A stretch of DNA of 64,000 bases from NCBI GenBank assembly GCA_963556495.2, contig OY747702.1:878001-942000 (forward strand), written 5' to 3'. How positions within the stretch are numbered: position 1 is the first letter of the stretch; every line of letters starts with the position of its first letter. Shown piece after piece: positions 45,192-56,510 of this stretch. The notes under the pieces were generated by a model. The model was not told the DNA's origin. It did no database searches and saw only the letters and a list, made by a program, of their open reading frames with translations. Source of the stretch: Valencia hispanica. Its lineage: Eukaryota > Chordata > Actinopteri > Cyprinodontiformes > Valenciidae. Made by a program: the position numbers and the translations under genes.

Positions 45192-47976
45192 CAGAGGAGT
45201 TAGGTTCGATGGGTTAGATCCCGTCTTTTTGTTGGTTAATATAAGTTTGTGAACTTGTAAACCACTGTTTACTCATTGCCAATTAGGGTCGTCACACTCT
45301 GGCCTTGAGTGTTGCATGGTCTGTGTTGTAAACTGGTTGTCGGTAGTCAGTCGATTGTAGCCGTACCGCCACCTGTCTGGGCCCGCTGCCCACCCTAGAC
45401 CAGGTCGCGTCGTGTCCAACGTCTGCTAAAACTAGTGCTAATTGTCCCTTTGTTCCACATCATCTCCACTGCGGGGTGAGTCTGGCCTTTGAAGCCCATG
45501 CTTTCCAGCCTGTGTTTTCATTGCTTCACAGAGTGGAGCACAGGACTGATAATAGCAAAGACTTTATGATTGTCCCCCCACACACACTCTTCTCTTTAGC
45601 TCTAGCTCTCCGTCACACACACACGTACACGCACGCACGCACACGCACGCGCACGCACGCACGCACACACACACACAGGTGATAACAGCATCTTTGAAGT
45701 GATGCGCTGCTGACTGTCCTCCATTTATACATTTTTCTAAGATCATCGGTAGTTTGTAGATTGTATGCATTGTAATAGATGGGATTATCAACACAGTAAA
45801 TTGGCTGTAAGGTTAATCTATTGTATTAATAAACCCTGTTATATTTTAAAGGGAAGCTTTTCTATTTTATTTCACTGTGTTTCACAACACCAAGCACAAC
45901 AAAGCGTTAAATGCAGCGAAATAAAACACATTGCATCTTCAATCTAGTGCAGTGAATAAATGTTTCCTGTAGTGTTGTATCGTGCTTCTATGTCTGGGAA
46001 TCCAATAGACAAGTCTGGGATTGGGAGTTACCATAAGAACAGCACTTGTCGGACTGCATTGTGTCAAATTTGTTGCAGAGGCATTATGGTAAGGGTGTCA
46101 TGGTTTTTGATAGCTGTCTGACCACATGCACGGAAATCTCAGGAGACAAGATTCAAGATGTTTATGAACTAAACATTGGAACAAAGTGAGAAACTTCCTG
46201 GAACACTAAACTATTCTGGTGTTAAGTCGAAATGTTTGCAAATGAATAATAGTACTGTAAGATTTCAAAATACTGAGTTTGAATCAGAAGTCTGCACCAC
46301 AGTGCAGTTTCTTTTTTCTGCTTCTGGGAACATGCAAACACGTGTACAAAATAATTGTTGCTTTAGTCTGTCACAGTGACTCGTTCCCATGTTTTGTTAT
46401 AATAGTAACTCATTGACAGTTTTCTGGTAATATTCTAGTCAAAACATTAAAAACCTAAATGTGTGCTGATTTCTTTTATCTGTTGATAATGTAACATCAA
46501 ACTCCACTCTAATCATGTCGTCTAGAAATAAATTTCTTTTCAGTAATTTTTTTCATGTGAGGCGGCTATTAAGCACACCTTCTCAATACGATCAACTGTC
46601 CACTGTCACTACATGCTCATTCAGGATGAGGGATTGCTGCAAATCAGCTGCAGTCAGTTGGGTTTCCTTGGATAGAGAAGTTTTTACTATTTGGAGTTAT
46701 AAACTGAACTGCACTGCACTGTTGTATAACTAGGTTTGAATTGGAATGTATTGATTTCTAATCAATCTAAGTGATTGAAATGAACTGACTTAATTTTTCT
46801 AAACAATAACTTAAACTGTTTGTGCCTTATGTTGAAATCAGTTGTGGATTTCTGCTATTGAAATAACTTAAATTCAATTTCTTCCTTTCCTTCCTCATAT
46901 TAAAACATCAAGAGGCACGATGGCAGCAGGTAATTGGAAATGAACACAATGATCAACCCCAATCAGAGCACATGGCAATTATGCTTAAACAAAGTGAAGT
47001 ACCGGTTGCTTTGTGTCTCTCACTCGACCTCCTCTTCGTACCCCGTCCCTTCCGTCCTCCTTTTCTTTAACCGCTTTTCCATTTGTTCTTTTATCTGTGT
47101 GCTGCAGACAGAATAAGGCAAAATAATTAGATTTTATCAAAAATCCTCAAACACCTTGGAAGTGTGTCACTGCTATTTTCTGTCATTTTAGATTTTACAC
47201 TGGTTATTTTATCCTCATTTTCCATCCCAGGATTTGGGACTTAGTAATCATGCTGCTGTCTGATAAGAGTCTGATAAGCCCAGTGCACAAATCACATAAT
47301 AGATCAGAATTTTCTGGGCTGGTTTGGAGGTAATTACCAGATCTTACCTTTTAATTCTTCTAGCAGTTTATGTGATCTGTGGAAATGAGGATTGTACCGT
47401 GAACCGGTTTTAATTGGGTTTTAGATGACTTTCACCTGAACTGTGAAATTGTGTTAACCAACAGAAAGGGCAGCACACAGATAGCTTTTAGACAGTGTTC
47501 TGTCTCTCATTATTCTAAATATTGGGAAAACTCTACATGTTGCCTTTAAGAATAAGTTCGCCACTGTTTAACACTAAGGTTATGAAGATCTGGTGGCTAG
47601 ACTGAGGAGAGATTTTTGTCTAACACAGTAACTTCAAGTTTTACATGACATAAGGGTTGTGTGTTTCCAACTGGGAAAATTAATATTAGGCATGTTCTGA
47701 AAATTAAATTATGAGGAAAAAACTGCCCTCTAAATCCTCTCATTGCCTCAGTCTACTGTTCTTATGCTGTGAAGGTAGCATTTATGATGCATTTTGCAAC
47801 ATTTCATTGGCTGTTTTTAGTTTCTCTTACATTTACAAAGACATTGTATACAAATTAGAATATGGGGACGTGTCCATGCCTAAAGGATTTTGTACATCTT
47901 ACGTAATAAAAAAATTGTGCAATTTGAATTTGTAATTCATCTTTAACCATTTGAAGAAACACATGTTTGTGTATTT
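45192..47976. other. Unassigned sequence
   Basis: No gene or element end recognised apart from the microsatellite at 45613-45679 and a weak repeat at 45690-45870 that resembles 23762-23965. Short frames (for example 46176-46379, 46515-46733, 47711-47935) have no motif I know. Confidence 0.4.
45613..45679. repeat. CA/CG microsatellite
   Basis: About 67 bases of alternating CA and CG dinucleotide steps (CACACG, CACGCA types). An open frame across it is a composition artefact. Confidence 0.9.
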
Positions 47977-48413
47977 TGTAATGGCAAAAAAAGTATCTCA
48001 GGGTTTCCATAATAAAGAAGACTTGAGTCCCAGAAGGCGTTTAAGTATTTAATTCAAACATGTCTGGTCAGACCATGGAGGGGACAGAGTTGCTCGTGCA
48101 TCACCCTAACCAACCTTTCTAACTAACGCTTAAATAGTATTCAGCAATCATTGTTTATCTCTGTAGATGTCTTCTCCAACCTTCACGCCCCGCCTCCAGA
48201 GAAACTGCTTCATGCGAGTCATAGCAACGCATAAAGCAGCTCATCCGAAAGCCAGACTGTTATTTTACTGCCCTGGCGTCTGTCTCTCTGGTGACCTGAC
48301 ACATATATATCATAAACATTAAGTTGGAGCAATAACCATGTCATTTTACCCTAGATGCATTCACTAAACAGAGAATATACACTTAATTCCTAATTGCATA
48401 ACAATTTCCACCA
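47977..48413 (-). repeat. LTR-C copy, solo
   Basis: Similar to 14149-14593 from its TGTAATGGC start to the CCACCA end. What follows (AAATTTAGAAT) is unlike the internal sequence next to the other LTR-C copies, so it is probably a solo LTR. No convincing target duplication was seen. Confidence 0.6.
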
Positions 48414-48729
48414 AAATTTAGAATAAAATGGTATTTTATGTGCAGTTAGTGAGCAATGTGCCCAGAAGACCTCCAGAAGGGAGGTGTCTAGAGGAATGAA
48501 CCTCTTACACTGACTCCTTTGATCTGGACCGATCAGTGGCTTTACTCTAGAATCACCCCACATGACAGAGCTCCTTGTAGGGCGGCAAGTGCAAAATTTT
48601 CATGTAGAAGATTTAGCCGACAGTTATTTGATATTTAGCCTACTTTTTTCATATTTAGCACACTTTCATCACATTTAAAATCAAAATGTGTCTCAAAATC
48701 ATCTTATACCAACATGTTTTTATTTCAAG

Positions 48730-49160
48730 CAGTTTAAGCAAATCTAAATCCTAAATGTTAAATCTAAATCCTAAATAATACATCTAAATGTTAAAACTAA
48801 ATTTACATGTCAAATGTAAATCCTATATGTTTAATCTATATCCTAAAACCAAATCTGAATGTTAAATCTAAATGTTATATCTAAATTGTAATACAAAATG
48901 TTAAATCTAAATGTTAAATCTAAATCCTAAAGCGAAATCCAAATCTGAATGTTAAATAAAAATGTTATATCTAAATCCTAAACGTTAAATCTAATGTCAA
49001 ATATAAATATAAATCCAAAATGTTAAATCTAAATCCTAAATCTAAATGTTAAATATAAATCTAAATTCTAAATGTTGAAACTAAATCCTAAATCAAAATG
49101 TTCATTCTAAGTCTAAATGCTAAATGTTATATCTAAATCAAAAATCTCAATGTGTTAAAT
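48730..49160. repeat. Degenerate AAATGTTAAATCTAAATCCT-type minisatellite
   Basis: About 430 bases made of interspersed AAATCTAAATCCT, AAATGTTAAATC and similar 6-7-base units, poorly in register. No frame. Confidence 0.85.
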
Positions 49161-49194
49161 AAATATTTTGAAGATATGCTAATTAACCATGCCT

Positions 49195-50180
49195 CTTTAA
49201 AGAGTAACTAAACCCCAAAACAACTTTTTTTTGCTTCTAAACTGTATAAATGGGTCTTTACCAATGCAATCTTTCAGTTTCTGGGGATTCCTTTACATTT
49301 TGGTGTAAACTTGTTTAATTCTACACTTTTTGGTCTAAAAACGTCTTAGTGCTGCCCTCTTAGGGTTGAACGGTGGCTCCTGCATTTGAATTTTGTGATT
49401 GGTGGAGAACGGTACATCTCTATGTCACAGGCATTGACTGTGTCACAGCAGCCATGGTCTCACAGATGCGCCCCGTGTATCTATGTACTATCAAACATAC
49501 CGGCCCCGTGGCGAGTTTGGAGTTGGATTGCGTTTTTCAGGTTATCATTATTATCACATTAGCACTTAGTTAGCATAGCTAACATACTGTTTTGAACGTT
49601 AGCCTATGTTAGCATTACCATTCAGAGACCGGACCCCCCCCTGTCTCTCTCTCCCTCAGAAGCAGCCTCGGACAGCGCTGACTCAGCGCCCCGAGCCAGC
49701 GTCTCTAATTGATACGGCTCGCGGCCGCTGGGCTCCATAAAGCCTCCCTCTACTACTCTATCTCCGGTGCCGAAGGAGGAGATCCCCTGGTTCAGGGCGC
49801 GAGCCAGCGCTGCCCGAGCCCGGTGCTGCTGAGGCAGAGGGAGACAGGAGGAGTCCGGTCTCTGAGTGGTAATGCTAACATAGGCTAACGTTCAAAACAG
49901 ATGAATGTTGATCAGATCGATCAGTCGCAAAATTCCCAGCGTCGCTTTGGTCACTGTCCATATTTCAGTGTCACATTAAGCAAGCTGTCATTGTCCTCCG
50001 GAACACACCCCCATGTTCCCCCCTCAGCTTTTCCTCAACACTTGGCCATACCATAGACTGTATATAACGGGCCATACCCCTCCGTGCCTCCTGGGACCGC
50101 CCAATTTGTAGAATTTTTAAAATGTTATCTGGGGGCGGGGTTAGGATTTTTCATGGGGTTCAGTTACACTTGAATGATCT
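49195..50180. repeat. Possible non-autonomous DNA element with short inverted ends
   Basis: The left side has GTAACTAAACCCC (near 49205) and the right side its reverse complement with one difference, GGGGTTCAGTTAC (near 50157-50169). No flanking duplication was found. The interior holds the hairpin at 49588-49899. Weak call. Confidence 0.3.
49588..49899. repeat. Long imperfect hairpin
   Basis: 45 bases at 49588-49632 are the reverse complement of 49855-49899 with one mismatch. The match continues inward with lower identity (CTGTCTCTCTCTCCCTCAG versus the reverse of CTGAGGCAGAGGGAGACAG), giving a stem of roughly 100 bases around a GC-rich loop. Flanks do not show a duplication. Confidence 0.8.
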
Positions 50181-50363
50181 GGCACGTGGGGCCACGCCTA
50201 CAACAGGGTTTGACCAGATGCATTTGCCTTGACTCAGAAAAAACATGACTGTTTTTCATTGGTATTGTAATTTTAGCAACCATAATTGAACACTTCACGT
50301 AATATTTGTTGAGTAAACTTTTTTTTTTAATCCATATGGTCAATTGGTTTTCTAAAGAGATAT

Positions 50364-50837
50364 TGTAACAAGCAGGTGTTTTGGCTGAAAATGTAGCTCT
50401 TCTAAAACAAAGATGAGACAGAGTCCCGGAAGGCGTTTCAAGTTTTTAATTCAAACATGTCTGGCCAGGAACATGGAGGGAACAGGGTTGCCATGAATTC
50501 CCTACCCAACCTTCCTGATCTAACAGCTTAAGCAATATTCAGCAATCACCGTTTATTTCTCCAGCATATCTCCTCCAATTTTCATGTCCAGCTCCTGGAT
50601 AACTGGTTCATGCCAGTCTGATAGTAAAGCATGAACCAGCACATCCGAGGTCAAACTATCCGTAGACATCTTGCTGCCCCGGCATCCATCTCTCCGGTAA
50701 TCTGACACAATTTAATCAGGAACATTAAACTGGAACAATAAGCTTGCTTCCCCTAACCTCTCATCTTGCCCTAGGTACATTCACTAGACAGAGAATATGT
50801 AATTAAATCCTAATTACAGTGCAATATTCCCGCAACA
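50364..50837 (-). repeat. LTR-C copy
   Basis: 474 bp, TGTAACAAGC start and CGCAACA end. Similar to 14149-14593 over its length but more diverged at the left end. Internal sequence follows on its right. Orientation inferred as for the first copy. Confidence 0.55.
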
Positions 50838-51705
50838 TTTCCTATTGTTATTAATTGAATTATAACCATAAGTATAAAGGAATTATTCTAAAATGTTATC
50901 ACAAATCTCCCTAAAAGGTTAGGTAGCTTTATCAAAAAAAAGACAATCTCCAAAACACAATTTTACAATCAGACATGTTTGGCCATAGAATCCGGATGAC
51001 CTTGCTGAGACTTCTGTGCATTGAGACCGAAAACCTACGAACCTTCTTACGCCATTTTCTGGTGGGCAAAATGTAATCTCAACAGCCCCTCACCCCAGAG
51101 GCGGCAATCCACTGGTGTCGTCATCTGTCGGGATGCTCTAAATGAAACGCAGAACAAAGGGGAAATTATGTAGCATTTGCCAGTACACTTCAGAGGGTAT
51201 TACATCCATACTAGGTCTTGAAATGTGTATGCTTCCCTTGTGCTGTTGTCTATTGCCATGAAGTCAGCCTCCGCCAGCATCCAGTGACCCGAAGCCACCG
51301 ATCAGTCCTTCTCTGGAAAGGAGAGAGTGGTCACCCCTCAGAAGGTCTTCCAGTGAGAACCTCCCAATGCGACCCTTGGGAGCTGAGCTAATTAAGTATT
51401 AGAGCATTGATGTTCAAACACTGGTGAGTTAATTCACTAAATATGAATAGGTTGATTATGACAAGTGATTAATGTGAAATCTACAGACATGGAGTATGGT
51501 TTCAGATCAACCTGATGCAACTGCATGCAAAAGGCAATTCAAAACAAACTCACAACCTGGTTAATGAGCCGAATCTCATCAACTGAAGTTAAAATACAAT
51601 TAAGGTAAATTAGGGGTAATAAAATGTCTTCAGATCGATCTGTCCTAAATCCATGCCAAGAAGAAGAACAATCATAACCTTCTAATTTGTTAGAGGAAAT
51701 TTAAA
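50838..51705 (-). mobile_element. Internal sequence of the second LTR-C element
   Basis: Similar to 14594-15715 with several gaps. It breaks off at about 51705, where the L2 copy c tail starts. No frame or motif. Confidence 0.55.
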
Positions 51706-53073
51706 TTCAGTTCAATTAAGTTTATTTATATAGCGTCAATTCACAACAGATGTCATCTCAAGGCACTTAACAAGAAGTCATTTCAATACATTTATATAAA
51801 CATTCCAATCAGTAAAAAAGTTTCCTATTTAAGAAATCCCACCAGATTGCATCAGTCATTGGCGTGAGGTTGGGCAGACTTTCCAACCACAGCAATCCTT
51901 CAGCAATCCCTCATTCTGAACAAGCATGTAGCGACGGTAGAGAGGAAAAGGTCCCCTTTAACAGGAAGAAACCTCCAACAGAACCAGGCTCAGTAGGAGC
52001 GGCCATCTGCCACGACAGTCTGGGGGTTTGAGAAGACAGAGCAGAAACACAGAAGGAACAGAAGATCTGATATAAGAGAACTTTCTATGTTACAGAAAGT
52101 AAAAAGTTGATAACAGGACACAGTGGATGTTCAGTTACTGGGAGGATCATCCCAGTCGATGCCCCCTGTCCAACAGGGCATTGCAGCCAAGCAGGATACC
52201 AGACCAGGTATATCTTCTATGGAGAGAAAAACACTGAGAGAACACAAAGTTAACAATCGAAATAGCAGAACGTACTGTAATACAACTGGAGAGTAGTAGT
52301 AGAAGTAGCAGAGTGAAGAAAATTGGTAAGTCTGTCCTCCAGCAGTCTAAGCCTATAGCAGCATAACTACAGAGATAGCTCAGGATGACCTAAGCCACTC
52401 TAACTATAAGCTTTATCAAAAAGGAAAGTTTTAAGCCTGGCCTTAAAAGTAAACAGAGTGTCTGCCTCACGGACTAAAGCTGGGAGCTGCTTCCACAGGA
52501 GAGGAGCCTGATAACTAAAAGATCTGCCTCCCATTCTACTTTTAGAAATCCTAGGAACTCCAAGTAAACCTGCAGTCTGAGAGCGAAGTGCTCTGTTGGG
52601 AACATAAGGAACAATTAAATCTCTGATGTATGATGGAGCTGATTATTAAGGGCTTTATATGTAAGAAGAAGGATCTTAAATTCTATTCTGGATTTAACAG
52701 GGAGCCAATGAAGGGAAGCTAAAACAGGAGAAATGTGATCTCTCTTTCTAATATTCATCAGAACTCTTGCTGCCGCATTTTGGATCAACTGAAGGCTTTT
52801 AATGGCATTTTGTGGACTTCCTGATAGTAAACAATAACAGTAGTCCAGCCTTGAGGTAACAAATGCATGGACTAGTTTTTCTCAGCATCACTCCTGGACA
52901 GGATCTTTCTAATTTTAGCAATATTCCGGAGATGAAAGAAAGAAATCCTAGAAACCTGTTTATTATGGGATTTAAATGTCAAGTCTCGGTCAAAAATAAC
53001 GCCGAGGTTCTTTACGTTATTACTGGGGGCCAATTTAATGCCATCCAGATGAAGTGATTGACTAATCAGTTTC

Positions 53074-53443
53074 TGTTAGGTTTAAAAAGTGGTTGACCTA
53101 CAATGAATCACACACAAGGGTCGGAGAGAATATGGAGTCAATAAGCTCTGCAGAGGTAGATGTGGATAATCAGTTCTGCAGAGGGAGACCAGGAAAATAC
53201 TATAAGGAATGAGCCAACCGTGTCGGTCTGTTCTCAGCCTCCCAGTGTCATAGTCTCTGGTCTCTGGTCTCCAAGAGCACCCCCTCTGCAGTCTCTCTTT
53301 ATTTAGTCACACTTCATTAACATATTAAAAGAACAGGATGTCATGCAAATGAGCATATGACTGAAACCAAAATGACATTTAAAAAGTACATTAGAAAGAC
53401 ACCCTAAGAAAATAATAATACAACATTATTATTTTACCTAACA
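53074..53443 (-). repeat. ERV3 3' LTR
   Basis: 370 bp, TGTTAGG...CCTAACA. Contains ATGCAAAT (octamer, POU-type) at 53343-53350, which the 5' LTR lacks. On the minus strand an AATAAA lies in ACTAAATAAAGAG, a possible polyadenylation signal. Confidence 0.9.
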
Positions 53444-54046
53444 TTTCCCCCCTGAAATGTGGTTTTTAAATGTGATCACGAACAACAAAATGTTGTAAAA
53501 TAGGTAACAACTCCAATAATGTAAAAATATAAGAATCATAAAAACCAGACAACAAAAGGTTGCAAAATAAGTAGCATCCCAAATAAATAAAAAATAATAA
53601 TAAGACATACAACAAAGAAATTGCAAAAGTAAGTAGCAATTTCAAAAAGATATTAATGCGAGCTTCACCTAGACATCATCCAATTAATCGCTAACTAAAC
53701 AGTAGTTTAGATTCATGGAATCATAAAAAGGTTTTTACACATGTTAATTACAACCCATCTTCTTCTTCATTTCTGTCTTCATCTTCAAGCCTCTGCTCTT
53801 TTTTCCTTTGATGTCTGGACGTCATCAGGTGTGAGGAAAAAGCAGGGCAATAGAGGCAGGCAAACTGCCAGACAGGAGTGGAGCCAAACTAGTTTCATGT
53901 TGGCTAGAGGCAAATAAGAGGGCTAGCCCTCCAAAACAGAGGTTTGACCACTAAGGGGACAGGGATGCTGTTCTGCTGGGTTTGAGACCAGAGGCCCTAT
54001 TGGTCACTCTGTCCTTTGTAGCCCAGACTTCCCCACTGTCCCGTGT

Positions 54047-55240
54047 CTAGTCCCATAATTGCCTTTGCAATTTGCAGTGTGAGATGTGTATCCACGAGGG
54101 TCTCTCAGCGATTTTCACAGCCGTGGGCGTGGTCAGCAGGACTTCAAAAGGTCCTTCCCAGCGGGGACTCGTCCATTTAATCACCTTGATGAATACCCAG
54201 TCTCCAGGTTTGATTGGCTTTTCAGGATCCTGCAAAACAGAAGGAGAGATAGACAGATTGTGTGCGTTTTGCACTTCTTTGGTTAGGATAATTTTCCTCA
54301 TGTAATCAGCTAATGTGAGTTCCTCGTCTGCTTTTTGCAAATCAGGTGCAACTAGAGGTAACCTGTAAGGTCTGCCATAAATGATTTCAAAAGGTGTTAA
54401 ACCTTGGTTTGTTGGCGTGATTCTCATGTAAAGTTTTACTAGATCCAAACACTCAGGCCATGGTCTTCTAGTTTCTGCCATGCATTTCCTGAGTCTGCTT
54501 TTGATGGTCCCATTATGTCTTTCTACTAAACCTGCACTTTGGGTGTGATAGGCACAATGATTTTTTAGTTGGATGTGTAAATGTTTTGCCATATTTTGAA
54601 TAACCTCATTCACAAAATGTGGTCCATTATCTGAATATATTACTTGTGGAATACCATGGTTTGCAATGATAGTTTTACATAGTGCTTTTGCCACTGTTAG
54701 AGCATCATTCTTTGCAGTGGGAATTATTTCCGGCCATTTGGAGAAAGCGTCAATTATTACTAAGCAATATTTGTATGAGCCGCTCTGTGTTAGTTCAATG
54801 AAATCCATGTGGATTGTGTGGAATGGGTAGGCTGGTTGAGGAAATTGGCCTCGCTTGGGTCTCATATTCCCTTGTGGGTTGTGTTTGATACATGTTAGGC
54901 ATGTCTTGCAAAAATGTTTTAAGTATGTTTCAAGGTTGTATGTTGTAAAGTGTTGCTGTATCATTGATACCATCCCCCCTGTGGAGACATGGCAAGGCCC
55001 ATGGCTCACAAGCGCAGCAGCTTTAAACAGTGATTTGGGTAGGATGGGTTTATTACGAACTTCATAAAGTCCATTTTCGTTTAGAATGGCACCTTTTGTT
55101 TTCCATAATTGCTTTTCAGAAGAGGGAGCGTTTGTTTGCATGTCTTTCAAAACAGTCAGATCTATAAGTTCCTGTTCTGTGGTCTGTGTATAAGCATTCA
55201 GAACATTAAGTAATTCCCAGGCGCCACAGCAATCCACCAC
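54047..55240 (-). CDS. ERV3 integrase frame (incomplete pol)
   Basis: A 397-codon frame. Zinc-binding HHCC: H80, H84, C114, C117. Catalytic core: MDFIEL Asp near 146, SDNGPHF Asp near 204, ERHNGT Glu near 240, with 35 residues between the last two, as in D,D-35-E integrases. The C-terminus has PRWEGPFEVLL, as in gamma/epsilon-type integrases (GPY/F-like). The triad is complete, so integrase could be catalytic. The first about 50 residues before the zinc region are not recognised. No RT or RNase H upstream. The frame is continuous with gag through a TGA. Confidence 0.85.
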   Translation of the reverse strand: MVDCCGAWELLNVLNAYTQTTEQELIDLTVLKDMQTNAPSSEKQLWKTKGAILNENGLYEVRNKPILPKSLFKAAALVSHGPCHVSTGGMVSMIQQHFTTYNLETYLKHFCKTCLTCIKHNPQGNMRPKRGQFPQPAYPFHTIHMDFIELTQSGSYKYCLVIIDAFSKWPEIIPTAKNDALTVAKALCKTIIANHGIPQVIYSDNGPHFVNEVIQNMAKHLHIQLKNHCAYHTQSAGLVERHNGTIKSRLRKCMAETRRPWPECLDLVKLYMRITPTNQGLTPFEIIYGRPYRLPLVAPDLQKADEELTLADYMRKIILTKEVQNAHNLSISPSVLQDPEKPIKPGDWVFIKVIKWTSPRWEGPFEVLLTTPTAVKIAERPSWIHISHCKLQRQLWD

Positions 55241-55248
55241 CTCATTAG

Positions 55249-55275
55249 AGGCGGTAAAAGTATCTAGTCATCGCT
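55249..55275 (-). promoter_or_regulatory. Candidate readthrough stop between gag and integrase frames
   Basis: The gag-like frame ends in CAG CGA TGA, and the next codon is CTA followed by G, so the context is TGA-CTAG. The integrase frame carries on in the same frame with no other stop. TGA followed by CTAG is a known efficient readthrough context, and gammaretroviruses use in-frame readthrough between gag and pol. Whether it works here is not known. Confidence 0.6.
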
Positions 55276-56510
55276 GTGTGAACCGCGAGTGGTCTGGGGC
55301 AGTTGGACCCTGTGTATGGATCTGACCTCGTCTTCTGCCCCCTCCTCGGCCACTGCCTCTGCTAGATTCATTTGAAATGTGGCCTACTTTCCCACAGATC
55401 CAACACGTGGGGGCAGTGTAGCCACCTAGATGTCTCCATGAACCCTGGGGTGTGTGAAAATGTGTATTCATTCGTGGTCTAAACCCCCTTCCTTTGTTGT
55501 GGTTGTCACTTTGATAATAAACTTCCCCCTCATCGTCTTCAAGTTGGGTGTGAAATACCTGTGTGTCGGAGTCTGGAGGTTTTGGTTTCTTCCCCTTTCT
55601 TTCCATGGCACCTTCTGCAAAACGTGCATTGCCCATAAGGTCGCAAGTTTCCCATGTCAGAAGGTGATTTTTAATCCAATTAGTGATAGTGGGATGGAAA
55701 CTATGTAGCAGACCATTACACAAATGCCGCATATATGGGGTATCATCACCACCCTCTTTAACGTCTTTAAGTGACCATGGTCTAAAAACATATCTCGGAG
55801 TGCCATCGGCAGATGGTATTTGAATCATAGGGTTAACATCTATTGAGTCCTCTGGTTCACTCTCATAAGACTTATGCTCAGATTGTTTTGGACCTGACTT
55901 CTTTGTAATTCTAAGTCTTTGTTTTATTGTGGTACCATCTGTTTTTTCTTCAATTGCAAATTGATCTCTTGGAACAGGAGGATATAGATCTTCCGCTAAA
56001 GCCCCCGGCTGGTCTGATGGGGGTGTTGGTGCATAAGGTACTCCTCCAACAGCCCCAGTGGGGTCTGTCTGGGCTGTAGGTAGAGGTGCATAAGGTACTC
56101 CTCCAACAGCCCCAGGGGGGGTCTGTCTGGGCTGTAGGTAGAGGTGCATAAGGAGGAGGACACAGTGTGAGTTCGTCACCGAGCTTTTTCATAAGAAAAG
56201 CCTCATCTTTAGAGCCTTTGTTGTTGTTTTTTTTCCTGTTTGTTATATTTTGCTTCCTTTTCTCTGTTTCATCAGCCCACACACGTGCTATTTTTAACTG
56301 TGTCTGTTTAAGTTTTTTCTTTTTACCTTTAGCGATAAGTGTTTTTGCTTCGAGAACACATACCAGTTCTTTCCATTGATTTCCTTTAAGTTTCCCGTCT
56401 ACTTTATACTTTTTGCGCCATTTTGTCAGAAACTGAAAATTTACGGGATCCTTTTTATGCATATACTTTGAATCTCCCTCTAATTTGTCGGTGGAAACAT
56501 CGTTTCCCAT
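55268..56510 (-). pseudogene. ERV3 gag-like frame with one shift
   Basis: Starts MGNDVSTDKLEGD (MG start, matrix type), then a lysine-rich stretch and a PPPY late-domain-like motif in CPPPYAPLP. A 19-residue repeat follows (57 bases; starts near 56031 and 56088). The third unit starts at 56146, a spacing of 58, matching one extra base in a run of seven G near 56116; this breaks the frame. The later part (from about 56179) has a nucleocapsid-like CWICGKVGHISNES, where the last Cys of CCHC is Ser, followed by an Arg/Gly stretch. Capsid motifs were not recognised. Confidence 0.75.

Noticed and set aside
45476..45794. Open frames across the CA/CG microsatellite
   Set aside because: The frames are dinucleotide-repeat translations (alternating Arg/Thr or Cys/Val) and have no other support.
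47977..48413. Target duplication for the LTR-C solo copy
   Set aside because: The flanks (GTATTT and AAATTTA) do not match, so the insertion cannot be confirmed this way.
48730..49160. CRISPR-like array
   Set aside because: Units are short, irregular and AT-rich, without regular repeats or spacers, and the DNA is eukaryotic.
54072..55067. Plus-strand frames opposite ERV3 integrase
   Set aside because: They are antisense to a motif-rich integrase frame and lack similarity to anything known to me.
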